In this document: positions 1-6,530 of the stretch, piece after piece | Layout of the letters: the number at the start of each line of letters is the position of its first letter | Position numbering within the stretch: position 1 is the first letter of the stretch | Notes under the pieces: generated by a model | Told to the model about the DNA's origin: nothing | The model's database searches: none | Seen by the model: the letters and a program-made list of their open reading frames with translations, nothing else | Assembly (NCBI GenBank): GCA_009785885.1 | Contig: WQUE01000320.1 | Location: forward strand, 1 to 8,612 | Source of the DNA: Actinomycetes bacterium | GTDB lineage: Bacteria; Actinomycetota; Actinomycetes; Propionibacteriales; Propionibacteriaceae | DNA length: 8,612 nucleotides | Direction of reading: 5' to 3' | Position numbers and translations under genes: made by a program

Positions 1-479
1 AGTTCCGGATCAACGCCGAGGACCCGGCCCGTGGGTTCTTCCCGCAGCCCGGCCACATCACGCGGTTCGACGTGCCGGGCGGCCCGTTCGTGCGCGTCGA
101 TGCGGGCGTGACCGCCGGGGACGACGTCTCGCCGAACTTCGATTCGCTCATCGCGAAAGTCATCGTTTGGGGTGCCGACCGTCACGAGGCGATCGGCCGT
201 GGCATCCAGGCGATGAAGGAGACGCAGATCGAGGGGATCCCGACGCTGGTGCCGTTCCACCGCCGCGTCCTCACCGATCCGGCGTTCGCCGCCACCATGC
301 CGGAGCACTTCGGCGTGCACACGACGTGGATCGAGACCGAATGCACCTGGCTGGAGGACCTGGCGCAGGCCATCCCGAGCAGCGGCATGCACGAGGAGAT
401 CATCCGGCAGTGGTTCGAGGTGGACGGCAAGTGGCACCGCCTCGGCTTCCCGGCCTCCCTGTCGCACATGCGGTTCTGA
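1..479 (+). CDS. Biotin carboxylase subunit of an acyl-CoA carboxylase, C-terminal part
   Basis: The reading frame is open from base 3, so the 5' end lies outside the window. The visible 158 residues match the C-terminal lobe of biotin carboxylases of acetyl-/propionyl-CoA carboxylases. These enzymes use ATP to carboxylate biotin with bicarbonate, the first step of malonyl-CoA or methylmalonyl-CoA formation, in the cytosol. Diagnostic stretches are FRINAEDPARGFFPQPG at the left edge, the DAGV...FDSLIAKVIVWG segment, and EGIPTLVPFHRRVLTDPAF followed by FGVHTTWIETE, typical of actinobacterial acyl-CoA carboxylase alpha chains. Actinobacterial versions are usually fused to a biotin-carrier (BCCP) domain carrying a biotinylated Lys in an MKM motif. 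Here the protein stops (SLSHMRF) right after the inter-domain segment, and no MKM motif follows. The carrier is therefore presumably a separate protein, or has been lost. It is probably unrelated to the surface-polymer genes downstream. Confidence 0.88.
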   Translation, partial: FRINAEDPARGFFPQPGHITRFDVPGGPFVRVDAGVTAGDDVSPNFDSLIAKVIVWGADRHEAIGRGIQAMKETQIEGIPTLVPFHRRVLTDPAFAATMPEHFGVHTTWIETECTWLEDLAQAIPSSGMHEEIIRQWFEVDGKWHRLGFPASLSHMRF

Positions 480-497
480 TCGGTTGGACGTAGGCAG

Positions 498-525
498 GCG
501 GGGGCGGGCGCGGAACCGCCCCCGC
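498..525 (+). terminator. GC-rich hairpin after the biotin carboxylase gene
   Basis: A perfect 10-bp inverted repeat (498-507 with 516-525) encloses an 8-nt loop and starts 18 bases after the stop codon. No T-run follows, as is common for actinobacterial terminators. Its position between two same-strand, functionally unrelated genes supports a role as a transcription terminator. Confidence 0.5.
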
Positions 526-560
526 GCGCCTCGGCGAGGTGTCGATGGGGCGCCGCGTGG

Positions 561-566
561 TAACAT
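561..566 (+). promoter_or_regulatory. Possible -10 box upstream of the glycerophosphotransferase-like gene
   Basis: TAACAT fits the actinobacterial TAnnnT -10 pattern and would give a leader of about 36 nt before the GTG at 609. I see no convincing -35 hexamer, so this is a weak call. It is supported mainly by lying between the hairpin and the ribosome binding site. Confidence 0.25.
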
Positions 567-608
567 CGCGGTTCGTTCGATGACGACACCAACCCTGGAG
601 GCTTGCCG

Positions 609-1877
609 GTGAACGTCCGTCGCCGTGTCTTCTGGCGGATCGTGTCCTGGGGGACCCGTGCGCTCTACCGCACCTTCAGCCTGTTCCCCCGCCGTTTCCA
701 GGTGGCGTTCCTGTCGCGGCGCGACGCCGAGCCGACGCTGGACTTCCGGCTGCTGGCCGACGCGCTGCAACGCCGGCTCCCGGGCGTGCGCGTCCGGTAC
801 GCGTGCTACCGGGACTCGGACGTGGCCGACGCGGAGAAGACGATCATCCGCTACGAGGGGACGCTGGCGCAGATCTGGCTCGCGGCGACGTCCCAGGTGT
901 GCGTCCTGGACGGGTACACGCCGGCCGTGTCGATCCCCCACAAACGGGAGTTCCCGGTCACCGTGCAGATCTGGCACGCCCTGGGCACCGTGAAGAAGTT
1001 CGGCTGGCAGTCCGTCGGCACGCCCGCCGGGCGCACGCGCGACCAGGCCGAGGAGCTGCGGATGCACCGCAACTACGACCTGGTGGTCGCCGGCGGCCCC
1101 GGCACCCGCCAGGCGTACGCCGAGGCGTTCGACGTGCCCCTCGACCACGTCGAGGCGATCGGCCTGCCGCGCATCGACTACCTGCTCGCCACCGACGGCC
1201 TGGCCGCGGAACTGCGCGAGGCGGGGCGCCGCAGCGTCCTGGCACGCTACCCGGAACTGGCCGGCGAGCGGCTGACGATCGTGTACGCGCCGACGTTCCG
1301 CAAGCACGACGGCCTGTGCTCGCCGCTGCCCGGGTTCGTGGACACCCTCGTCGGCACGCTGCCCGCCGACGTGTACGACGTCGTCGTCGCCTGGCATCCC
1401 GCCGACGAGAACGGCGGGGCCCCGTACCCGTCCGGAGGCGTGACGTTCGTCCGCGGCACCCGGAACGTCGACCTGCTGGGCGTCGCCGACTACGTCATCA
1501 CCGACTACTCGTCGGTCGCGTGGGAGGCGGCGCTCCTGCGCAAGCGCGTGCTGTTCTACGTGCCGGACATCGACGACTACCGGACGTCGCCCGGGCTGAA
1601 CGTCGATCCGGAGGCGGAGTTCGGCTCGATCTGCTTCCGGCGTCCCGAAGACGTGGCGGCGTTCATCGAACGTGACCGGCGGGGGGACGTGTATGCCGCG
1701 TCCGGGTTCTGGGACTTCGCCGCGGACTACCTCGGCGACGTCGACGGCCGCTGCTCGGAGCGGATCGCCGACCGGGTCGCCGAGCTCGTCGCCGCCGAGT
1801 TTCGCCGGGGTCAGGGCCGTTCGAACGTGGACGGCACGGGGAAGTACGCCTCCAGGAACCTGGCCATGGCGCGGTAG
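609..1877 (+). CDS. CDP-glycerol glycerophosphotransferase-like (TagB/TagF family) enzyme
   Basis: The 422-residue protein matches the Glyphos_transf family, which moves glycerol-phosphate (or ribitol-/other polyol-phosphate) from a CDP-activated donor onto a lipid-linked or growing teichoic-acid-type polymer at the cytoplasmic face of the membrane. Family landmarks are QIWHALGTVKKFG with His123, LPRIDYLL near 190, LTIVYAPTFRKH near 215-230, VVAWHP near 260, and VADYVITDYSSVAWEAALL around Asp299, where the SS pair is expected to contact the donor phosphates. FYVPDIDDY follows. I chose GTG 609 because GGAGG at 597-601 lies 7 nt upstream; the TTG at 603 would leave only 1 nt. The basic N-terminus (VNVRRRVFWRIV) suits membrane-surface attachment. 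The last ~22 codons run into the opposite-strand Stealth gene and look like read-through rather than family sequence. The acceptor and exact polyol are unknown. Confidence 0.85.
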   Translation: MNVRRRVFWRIVSWGTRALYRTFSLFPRRFQVAFLSRRDAEPTLDFRLLADALQRRLPGVRVRYACYRDSDVADAEKTIIRYEGTLAQIWLAATSQVCVLDGYTPAVSIPHKREFPVTVQIWHALGTVKKFGWQSVGTPAGRTRDQAEELRMHRNYDLVVAGGPGTRQAYAEAFDVPLDHVEAIGLPRIDYLLATDGLAAELREAGRRSVLARYPELAGERLTIVYAPTFRKHDGLCSPLPGFVDTLVGTLPADVYDVVVAWHPADENGGAPYPSGGVTFVRGTRNVDLLGVADYVITDYSSVAWEAALLRKRVLFYVPDIDDYRTSPGLNVDPEAEFGSICFRRPEDVAAFIERDRRGDVYAASGFWDFAADYLGDVDGRCSERIADRVAELVAAEFRRGQGRSNVDGTGKYASRNLAMAR

Positions 1878-3373
1878 GCCGGGGCGGTGCCGCGGGGCGC
1901 CGACTGGCCCTCGGGGCCCTCGTTGAGGCAGAACACGTCCTTCGTGCGGCCCATCAGGGCGGCGTACTGGAGGCGGGCCCGCGACTTGGCGACGGGCACG
2001 TACGCGTGCGGGAGCCGTCCGGGAACCGCCCGGCCAGTCGCGTAGCCGTACCACTGGGCGAGGAACGCCTCGATCGGGTAGTCGCGGGCGCGGCGCAGCC
2101 GGCTTGCGGCGGTCTTCGCGAACACCTCGGGCCAGCGTTCCTCCATCTCGGTGAGCAGGGACACGCGCATCGCGTAGGGCGTGTGCTCGAGCCGGCGCGT
2201 GACGAGGAAGCCGAGGTCGGCGAGCAGCAGGTCGCGGGCCTGCTTGCGGGCGCCGGTCGCGGGGGAGTCGTGCGGCGAGAGCGGGTTCGGGTCGAGCGGC
2301 GTCGCGAGCGACGGGAAGAACACCGGCATGCCGTTGCTCAGGAAGAACACGTCCGGCGTCACGGGGCGGCCGAAGAAGATGTCGTCGTTCAGGTAGCAGA
2401 AGTGCTCCGACAGGCCGTCGATGTGGTGCAGGCGCGACTCGATGCTGTGGGAGTTGAACGTCGGCAGGTGACCCGCGGGCATGAACTCCTCGTGGTGGAC
2501 GACGCGCAGCTTGGGGTGGTTCAGATCCAGCCAGGCGGGTGGCGCCTGGCCGACGACGAGGATCACCTGGCGGGCCCACGAGGCGAAATACTCCACGGAG
2601 CGCAGCAGGTAGCGCAGCTCGTCGTGGGCCGTGAAACGCTCCGGGGCGGGGGGTTCGGGCCGGTCGAGCGTCGCGGCGTACGAGGCGCGCCAGGCGGGGT
2701 CGGCGCCGTCCACCCACGTGATCACGAGGTCGACGGGGAAGCCCACCCGGCCGTCGTGCACGCCGCGTGAGCGTTCGACGGGGAGACGGTGGTCGCCCGT
2801 CTGGGCGGCGGCGACCGTGCCCGGGGCGAGGTACATCGTGCGGCGCCACGGCGGGGCGACGAGGGAGCCGGGCGGGTATTGGCGCTGGTCGGGGGACGAT
2901 TCCGCCCACCACTCGACGGTGATGCGCGCGTCGGCGCCGAGCAGCACGTCATGGTGTGGCGGGGCGACGACGTCCCGCCACAGGGCCACCGAGCTGCGTC
3001 CGGCGCGGGACGTCCAACCCTGGCGTGCCAGCGCGGGCACGACCTGGCGTTGCAGGCGGACCCGGTCGGCCTCGGCGATCACGAGCGTGCGGCGGTGCGC
3101 GAGGTCGTACGTCGTCAGGTCGACGTACGCCACGCCGGCGGCGTCGAGCGCGGCGGTGAGCTGGGCGAGACGCCCGGCCTGCGTCGCGTGCGCGGAAAAG
3201 CCCCGGACGGCCGTCTCGGCGCCCGGTGCGGTGTGGACGCGGCTGAGAATGGCGGATGTGAGCGGGGGCGCCAGCGTCACGGCCTTGTTCGCCAGCGGCC
3301 ACGCCGCCGACGCGACCTTGCCGGCGTGGTGCCGAATCCGGCCGACGTCCATGGTCGGACCTATGCGAGCCAT
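1811..3373 (-). CDS. Stealth-family sugar-phosphate transferase (capsule/glycopolymer synthesis)
   Basis: The 520-residue protein carries the conserved regions of the Stealth family, whose members transfer hexose-1-phosphate units to build phosphodiester-linked capsules or surface glycans. CR1 is DLVITWVDGADPAW (~215-228). CR2 runs from ~246 to 344 with HDELRYLLRSVEYFASW and the acidic, presumably metal-binding, YLNDDIFFG near 327-335. CR3 is around 396-446 (HTPYAMRVSLL...WYGYATG). CR4 is around 478-512 (DVFCLNEGPEG). The first ~210 residues are a less conserved N-terminal extension that I cannot assign. Start: ATG at 3373, with AGGAG at 3379-3383 five bases upstream; a second ATG seven codons inside is less well placed. 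The stop lies inside the oppositely oriented glycerophosphotransferase-like gene. Context with that gene and TagGH supports synthesis of a phosphate-containing surface polymer. The sugar donor cannot be read from the sequence. Confidence 0.9.
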   Translation of the reverse strand: MARIGPTMDVGRIRHHAGKVASAAWPLANKAVTLAPPLTSAILSRVHTAPGAETAVRGFSAHATQAGRLAQLTAALDAAGVAYVDLTTYDLAHRRTLVIAEADRVRLQRQVVPALARQGWTSRAGRSSVALWRDVVAPPHHDVLLGADARITVEWWAESSPDQRQYPPGSLVAPPWRRTMYLAPGTVAAAQTGDHRLPVERSRGVHDGRVGFPVDLVITWVDGADPAWRASYAATLDRPEPPAPERFTAHDELRYLLRSVEYFASWARQVILVVGQAPPAWLDLNHPKLRVVHHEEFMPAGHLPTFNSHSIESRLHHIDGLSEHFCYLNDDIFFGRPVTPDVFFLSNGMPVFFPSLATPLDPNPLSPHDSPATGARKQARDLLLADLGFLVTRRLEHTPYAMRVSLLTEMEERWPEVFAKTAASRLRRARDYPIEAFLAQWYGYATGRAVPGRLPHAYVPVAKSRARLQYAALMGRTKDVFCLNEGPEGQSAPRGTAPAYRAMARFLEAYFPVPSTFERP

Positions 3374-3433
3374 CCGCTCTCCTGCGAGCCTGCGTGCGCT
3401 TCCACCCGGCCTCCCGTCCAGCCGGGCGCCCCC

Positions 3434-3439
3434 AGTCTA
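3434..3439 (-). promoter_or_regulatory. Probable -10 box of the Stealth gene
   Basis: On the minus strand this reads TAGACT, a good match to actinobacterial -10 elements. It predicts a leader of about 54 nt ahead of the AGGAG site and ATG at 3373. No clear -35 hexamer is visible. Confidence 0.4.
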
Positions 3440-3464
3440 GCCGGGCGCCGTGGACGGCGGGAGC

Positions 3465-3495
3465 GGGGAACGCCGGAACCGTCCCCACGTTCCCC
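3465..3495. repeat. Inverted repeat in the divergent promoter region
   Basis: GGGGAACG (3465-3472) and CGTTCCCC (3488-3495) form perfect 8-bp arms around 15 nt. The core GGAAC also occurs at 3475-3479 and 3507-3511, giving four GGAAC/GTTCC copies within 45 bp between the two divergent genes. The placement, just upstream of the Stealth -10 box and ~55 bp before the ATPase -10 box, suits a regulator binding site. A simple GC-rich hairpin is the alternative. Confidence 0.35.
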
Positions 3496-3550
3496 TGGCT
3501 GAATGCGGAACGTATCGGGAATATCACTCACACAACAGAGAACTTTCATG

Positions 3551-3556
3551 TATAGT
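3551..3556 (+). promoter_or_regulatory. -10 box of the ATPase gene, implying a leaderless transcript
   Basis: TATAGT lies in the most AT-rich stretch of this intergenic region. Its last base is exactly 7 nt before the A of ATG 3563, so the predicted transcription start coincides with the start codon. No Shine-Dalgarno sequence is visible before any candidate start. No strong -35 hexamer is visible. Confidence 0.5.
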
Positions 3557-3562
3557 CGGATC

Positions 3563-4792
3563 ATGGATGGCATGAGCGCCGTTCCGGTACCACGACCGGA
3601 GTACGTCGCGGCGTTGGGCCGGTTCCGGGACACGTCCGGGCTGATCAAGGCCGTTGTCGGGGTTCGGCGGTGCGGGAAGTCGACGCTGCTCGATCTCTAC
3701 CGAGCCCGGCTGCTGCACGACCGCGTGGCGGCCGCGTCGATACTGAGCCTCGACTTCGAGTCCCTCGACACCGTGGCGATCGACTCGGCCCAGGCGTTGC
3801 ACGACCATGTCACCGGTCATGCCTTCCCGGACGGGCGGCGCTACGTCTTCCTCGACGAGGTCCACCTGGTGCCAGGGTGGGAACGGGCGGTGAACTCGCT
3901 GCGGCTGGACGACCGGTTCGACATCTACGTCACCGGTTCGAACAGCCGGCTGCTGTCGTCTGAGTTGGCCGTGCTGCTCTCGGGCCGGTATGTCACGATC
4001 GAGGTCTTTCCGCTGTCCTTCGCGGAATACCGCCGGTTCCGGGACGCGGACTCGGTGCCGCCCGGTGTGCTGCTGAACGACTACCTCGCGGGCGGCGGCC
4101 TGCCCGGCCAGTTCGACCTGGTCGCCGATGCCCGGGCGCGCGCGCAGTACCTCGACGGTGTCCTCAACACGGTGATCACGAAGGACATCGCGATGGCACG
4201 CCAGGTGCGGGACGTCGACGCGTTGCTGAAGATCGTGCGGTACCTGGCGATGAACATCGGCAACCTGATCTCACCCAAGGGCATTTCCGACTACTTCGTC
4301 TCGGCCGGGCGGCGGATCAGCCCCGACACGGTGGACGCCTACCTGACGTTGCTGGAGCAGGCGTACCTGTTCTACCGAGCCAGACGGGAGGACCTGTCGA
4401 GCAAGGAGGTCATGAAGACCCTCGACAAGTTCTACCTCGTCGATCTCGGTTTCCGGCAGGTCGTGTCAGGGCTCGGACCGTCCGATGTCGGCCGGCTGTG
4501 CGAGAACGTCGTCTACCTCGAGCTTCGCCGTCGGTTCCAGCGGGTCAGCGTCGGCAAGTACGGTGCAGCCGAGGTGGATTTCGTGGCCTTCGACCCCACG
4601 CGCGGGTGTGAGTACTTCCAGGTGACGCAGACCATGGCCGACGAGGCGACGCGTGAGCGCGAACTGGGCCCCCTCCGGGCGATCCGCGACGCGTACCCCA
4701 AGACCGTGCTCAGTCTGGACCAGGTGCGCACGTCCGACTACAACGGCATCCGGCACGAGTACCTGCCCGACTGGCTGGCTGCAGGCGGATAG
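3563..4792 (+). CDS. AAA_14/DUF4143 family ATPase
   Basis: The 409-residue protein has the architecture of the widespread, poorly understood AAA_14-DUF4143 ATPases. The Walker A motif GVRRCGKST is at 33-41 and Walker B YVFLDEVH at 94-101, followed by WERAVN. The sensor-like TGSNS is at 124-128 and runs into LLSGRYVTIEVFPLSFAEY, a family hallmark. A C-terminal DUF4143 domain spans ~190-370. Its end (ENVVYLELRRR near 314, EVDF with Asp339, then FQVT) resembles the PD-(D/E)XK nuclease fold. The expected E-x-K is Q353-V-T355 here, so nuclease activity is doubtful. Start: in-frame ATGs exist at 3548, 3563 and 3572, none with a ribosome binding site. 3563 is chosen because TATAGT sits 7 nt upstream, as in leaderless actinobacterial genes. 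A diverged second copy of the 3' end occurs at 6418-6530. The function is unknown; hipBA follows 72 nt downstream on the same strand. Confidence 0.88.
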   Translation: MDGMSAVPVPRPEYVAALGRFRDTSGLIKAVVGVRRCGKSTLLDLYRARLLHDRVAAASILSLDFESLDTVAIDSAQALHDHVTGHAFPDGRRYVFLDEVHLVPGWERAVNSLRLDDRFDIYVTGSNSRLLSSELAVLLSGRYVTIEVFPLSFAEYRRFRDADSVPPGVLLNDYLAGGGLPGQFDLVADARARAQYLDGVLNTVITKDIAMARQVRDVDALLKIVRYLAMNIGNLISPKGISDYFVSAGRRISPDTVDAYLTLLEQAYLFYRARREDLSSKEVMKTLDKFYLVDLGFRQVVSGLGPSDVGRLCENVVYLELRRRFQRVSVGKYGAAEVDFVAFDPTRGCEYFQVTQTMADEATRERELGPLRAIRDAYPKTVLSLDQVRTSDYNGIRHEYLPDWLAAGG

Positions 4793-4823
4793 GCGCTGTT
4801 GCGTCGCACATCGGGATCGCAGT
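4680..4823 (+). repeat. Left copy of the ATPase-tail direct repeat flanking hipBA
   Basis: This segment covers the last 36 codons of the ATPase gene plus about 30 nt beyond its stop, and it recurs at 6418-6562. Over the coding part (113 bp) I count 11 mismatches and no gaps. Past the stop the match continues, with one probable single-base gap, to the CAGTG just before the hipBA promoter. Confidence 0.85.
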
Positions 4824-4826
4824 GCC

Positions 4827-4843
4827 GTATAGTGTCTGGATAC
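4827..4843 (+). promoter_or_regulatory. hipBA promoter -10 box with possible HipB operator
   Basis: TATAGT at 4828-4833 is a good -10 box and predicts a transcription start near A4840, giving a leader of about 25 nt. The box is embedded in GTAT-N9-ATAC (4827-4843). HipB proteins classically repress their own operon by binding TATCC-N8-GGATA-type operators; GGATA is present here (4838-4842), but its partner is only TATAG at shorter spacing. Autorepression at this site is therefore inferred from family behaviour and position. Confidence 0.45.
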
Positions 4844-4864
4844 TCGTACGTTAGGAGGTGACAC

Positions 4865-5167
4865 GTGTCCTCACGACCACCATCCCGCGCGGTTCTCGGC
4901 GCCGCGAGCGACATCGGCGCCAACCTCACGACGTGGCGCAAGCTGCTGGGGCTCACCACGTCCCAGGTCGCGGACCGGGCCGGTATCGCGCGTTCGACGT
5001 TGCATCGCATCGAGCATGGCGATCCGGGGGTCAGTCTGGCCGCTGTGCTGTCAACCGCGCGCGGCCTCGGCGTCCTGGCGCGTCTGGTCGAGGCGACCGA
5101 TCCGTACGAGACCGATCTGGGACGCGCCCAGGCCGATCGGATTCTGCCCCAGCGGGTGCGGTCATGA
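4865..5167 (+). CDS. hipB: HipB-like antitoxin, Xre-type helix-turn-helix repressor
   Basis: A 100-residue DNA-binding protein. A Cro/C1-type helix-turn-helix domain occupies ~17-72 (GANLTTWRKLLGLTTSQVADRAGIARSTLHRIEHG), with the Q34-V-A and S44-T-L-H-R-I-E recognition pattern typical of the fold. The tail RILPQRVR resembles the C-terminal tail of HipB proteins encoded with HipA. In this family the antitoxin binds the HipA kinase, holds it inactive and represses the operon. Start: GTG at 4865 with AGGAGG at 4853-4858, six bases upstream. The stop overlaps the hipA ATG (ATGA at 5164-5167), so the two are translationally coupled, as usual for hipBA. Confidence 0.9.
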   Translation: MSSRPPSRAVLGAASDIGANLTTWRKLLGLTTSQVADRAGIARSTLHRIEHGDPGVSLAAVLSTARGLGVLARLVEATDPYETDLGRAQADRILPQRVRS

Positions 5168-6360
5168 CCACGATCCAGGCGTATCTCGGCGACGAAACGA
5201 CCCACTGCGGTACCGCCTACGTCACGCAGCGGCGGGGCCGGACCTCGTCCGCGTTCACCTATGCGACCGGCTACCTGAGTGGGGCGGCGCCCTACGCCGT
5301 GGACCCGGAGTTGCGCCTCACCGGGGGGACGCAGGCGGTCTCGGCGCCGATTCCGCGCGCCTTCGCCGATGCCGCGCCTGACCGCTGGGGTCGCCGCCTC
5401 ATCATGCGCGCGCACGCCGGCGCGGGGGGTGTCCCGCGCGCGTTGAGCGATCTCGACTTCCTTCTCGGAGTCAGCGATGTGACCCGGCAGGGCGCACTGC
5501 GCTTCGCCACCGCCGTCGGGGGGCCGTTTCTCAGCCCGGGCACGACCGTCCCGAAACTTGTCGCCCTGCCAGGGTTGCTGCGTGCGGCCGATGCGGTGGC
5601 TCGCGACGCCGCGGACCTGTCCGCGGCGCTCAAGACGCTGCTCGACGCCGGCACTGCCTCGCTCGGCGGCGCCCGTCCGAAGGCGGCCGTGCTCGATGAG
5701 GGGAAACTGTTCATCGCGAAGTTCGCCCATCCGCAGGACGTCTGGGATGTCATGGCGTGGGAGAAAGTCGCACTCGATCTGGCCGCCGCAGCGGGAATCA
5801 CCGTCCCGAACAACCGTCTGATCCGGGTCGCGGGCCGTTCGGTGTTGCTCGTGGAGCGCTTCGACCGCGACGGGGGTCGGCGCATCGGCTACATGAGCGC
5901 CATGACGCTGCTCGGCGCGAATGATGGTGACGCGCGCGACTACCTCGAGATCGCCGAAGCCCTCACCGGCATCTCGGCCGATCCTCAGGCCGATCTTGCG
6001 GAACTGTTCCGTCGCATCGCCTTGTCTGTCGCCGTCCACAACACAGACGACCATCTCCGCAACCACGGCCTGCTCCACAGCGGCCCCGGCTGGCGACTCA
6101 GTCCTGTTTTCGACGTCAACCCCAACCCGAGCCTTGGCACACCACCGACCACCACGATCGGCGGCGCCGACGAACCGGCCGGCCAGATCGCAGCCCTCAT
6201 CGAGGGCTCACCCCTGTTCGGCCTGGCCACGTCGGTAGCCGTCGCCACGATCGACCGGGTACGGACGGCGGTGTCGGCCTGGCGTGAGGTTGCGCGTCGC
6301 TGGGGCATTCCCCGGGCAGAGATCGAGGATTTCGCCCCGGTGTTCACCCGGCTTGCCTGA
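5164..6360 (+). CDS. hipA: HipA-family serine/threonine kinase toxin
   Basis: A 398-residue HipA. The N-terminal subdomain (~1-120) contains SGAAPYAVDPELRLTGG and FADAAPDRWGRRLI. The kinase core shows the HipA-specific loop SLGGARPKA at 166-174, where Ser166 aligns with the autophosphorylated Ser150 of E. coli HipA. It also shows Lys186 in FIAKF, Glu200 in WEKVA, LLVERFDR at 228-235, the catalytic HNTDDHLRNH at 292-301 (Asp295 and Asn300 correspond to Asp309 and Asn314 of E. coli), and the metal-binding Asp317 in LSPVFDVNP. All catalytic residues are present, so it is probably active. E. coli HipA phosphorylates glutamyl-tRNA synthetase, halting translation and promoting persistence; the target here is unknown. 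It starts at ATG 5164, overlapping hipB by 4 bp. The same frame is open back to a GTG at 4858, but that would duplicate hipB in another frame and is rejected. Confidence 0.93.
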   Translation: MTTIQAYLGDETTHCGTAYVTQRRGRTSSAFTYATGYLSGAAPYAVDPELRLTGGTQAVSAPIPRAFADAAPDRWGRRLIMRAHAGAGGVPRALSDLDFLLGVSDVTRQGALRFATAVGGPFLSPGTTVPKLVALPGLLRAADAVARDAADLSAALKTLLDAGTASLGGARPKAAVLDEGKLFIAKFAHPQDVWDVMAWEKVALDLAAAAGITVPNNRLIRVAGRSVLLVERFDRDGGRRIGYMSAMTLLGANDGDARDYLEIAEALTGISADPQADLAELFRRIALSVAVHNTDDHLRNHGLLHSGPGWRLSPVFDVNPNPSLGTPPTTTIGGADEPAGQIAALIEGSPLFGLATSVAVATIDRVRTAVSAWREVARRWGIPRAEIEDFAPVFTRLA

Positions 6361-6417
6361 CAGGTCAACGAGGCTGCGGCTACCAGATCAGCACAACGGT
6401 GGGCGGGAGCCGTCGTG

Positions 6418-6530
6418 CGATGCGCGACGCGTACCCCAAGACCGTGCTCAGCCTGGACCAGGTGCGTACATCCGACGACAACGGCATCCGGCGCGAGTAC
6501 CTGCCCGATTGGCTGGCGGCGGGCGGGTAA
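6418..6530 (+). pseudogene. 3' remnant of a second AAA_14/DUF4143 ATPase gene
   Basis: Thirty-six codons ending at TAA 6528-6530 reproduce residues 374-409 of the intact ATPase (RDAYPKTVLSLDQVRTSD...NGIRREYLPDWLAAGG). Only three residues differ (Ile to Met, Tyr to Asp, His to Arg). Eight of the 11 base differences are silent, including the changed stop codon, so the donor gene diverged while still under selection rather than decaying after a local copy. Similarity falls away 5' of 6418 and the rest of the gene is absent. The match also runs past the stop to about 6562. The ATG at 6420 comes from an Ile codon and has no ribosome binding site, so expression is unlikely. Confidence 0.85.

Noticed and set aside
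603..608. TTG start at 603 for the glycerophosphotransferase-like gene
   Set aside because: It lies 1 nt from the GGAGG site; GTG 609 has normal 7-nt spacing.
2006..3502. Long plus-strand open frames opposite the Stealth gene
   Set aside because: These are shadow frames rich in Arg, Gly and Ala, while all four Stealth conserved regions are on the minus strand.
3503..3562. Longer ATPase starting at 3503
   Set aside because: It would begin upstream of the TATAGT promoter, has no ribosome binding site, and the added residues do not resemble the family.
4858..5163. In-frame N-terminal extension of hipA to a GTG at 4858 (500 residues)
   Set aside because: It overlaps hipB almost completely in another frame, gives low-complexity Arg/Gly-rich sequence, and the ATGA coupling at 5164 is the standard hipBA arrangement.
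4738..6078. 446-residue minus-strand open frame opposite hipBA
   Set aside because: Its composition is that of an antisense shadow in high-G+C DNA. It has no domain, and the opposite strand holds clear hipB and hipA.
6420..6530. The 36-codon ATPase tail as a functional small protein
   Set aside because: The ATG corresponds to an internal Ile codon of the intact gene and has no ribosome binding site. A truncated-gene explanation is sufficient.
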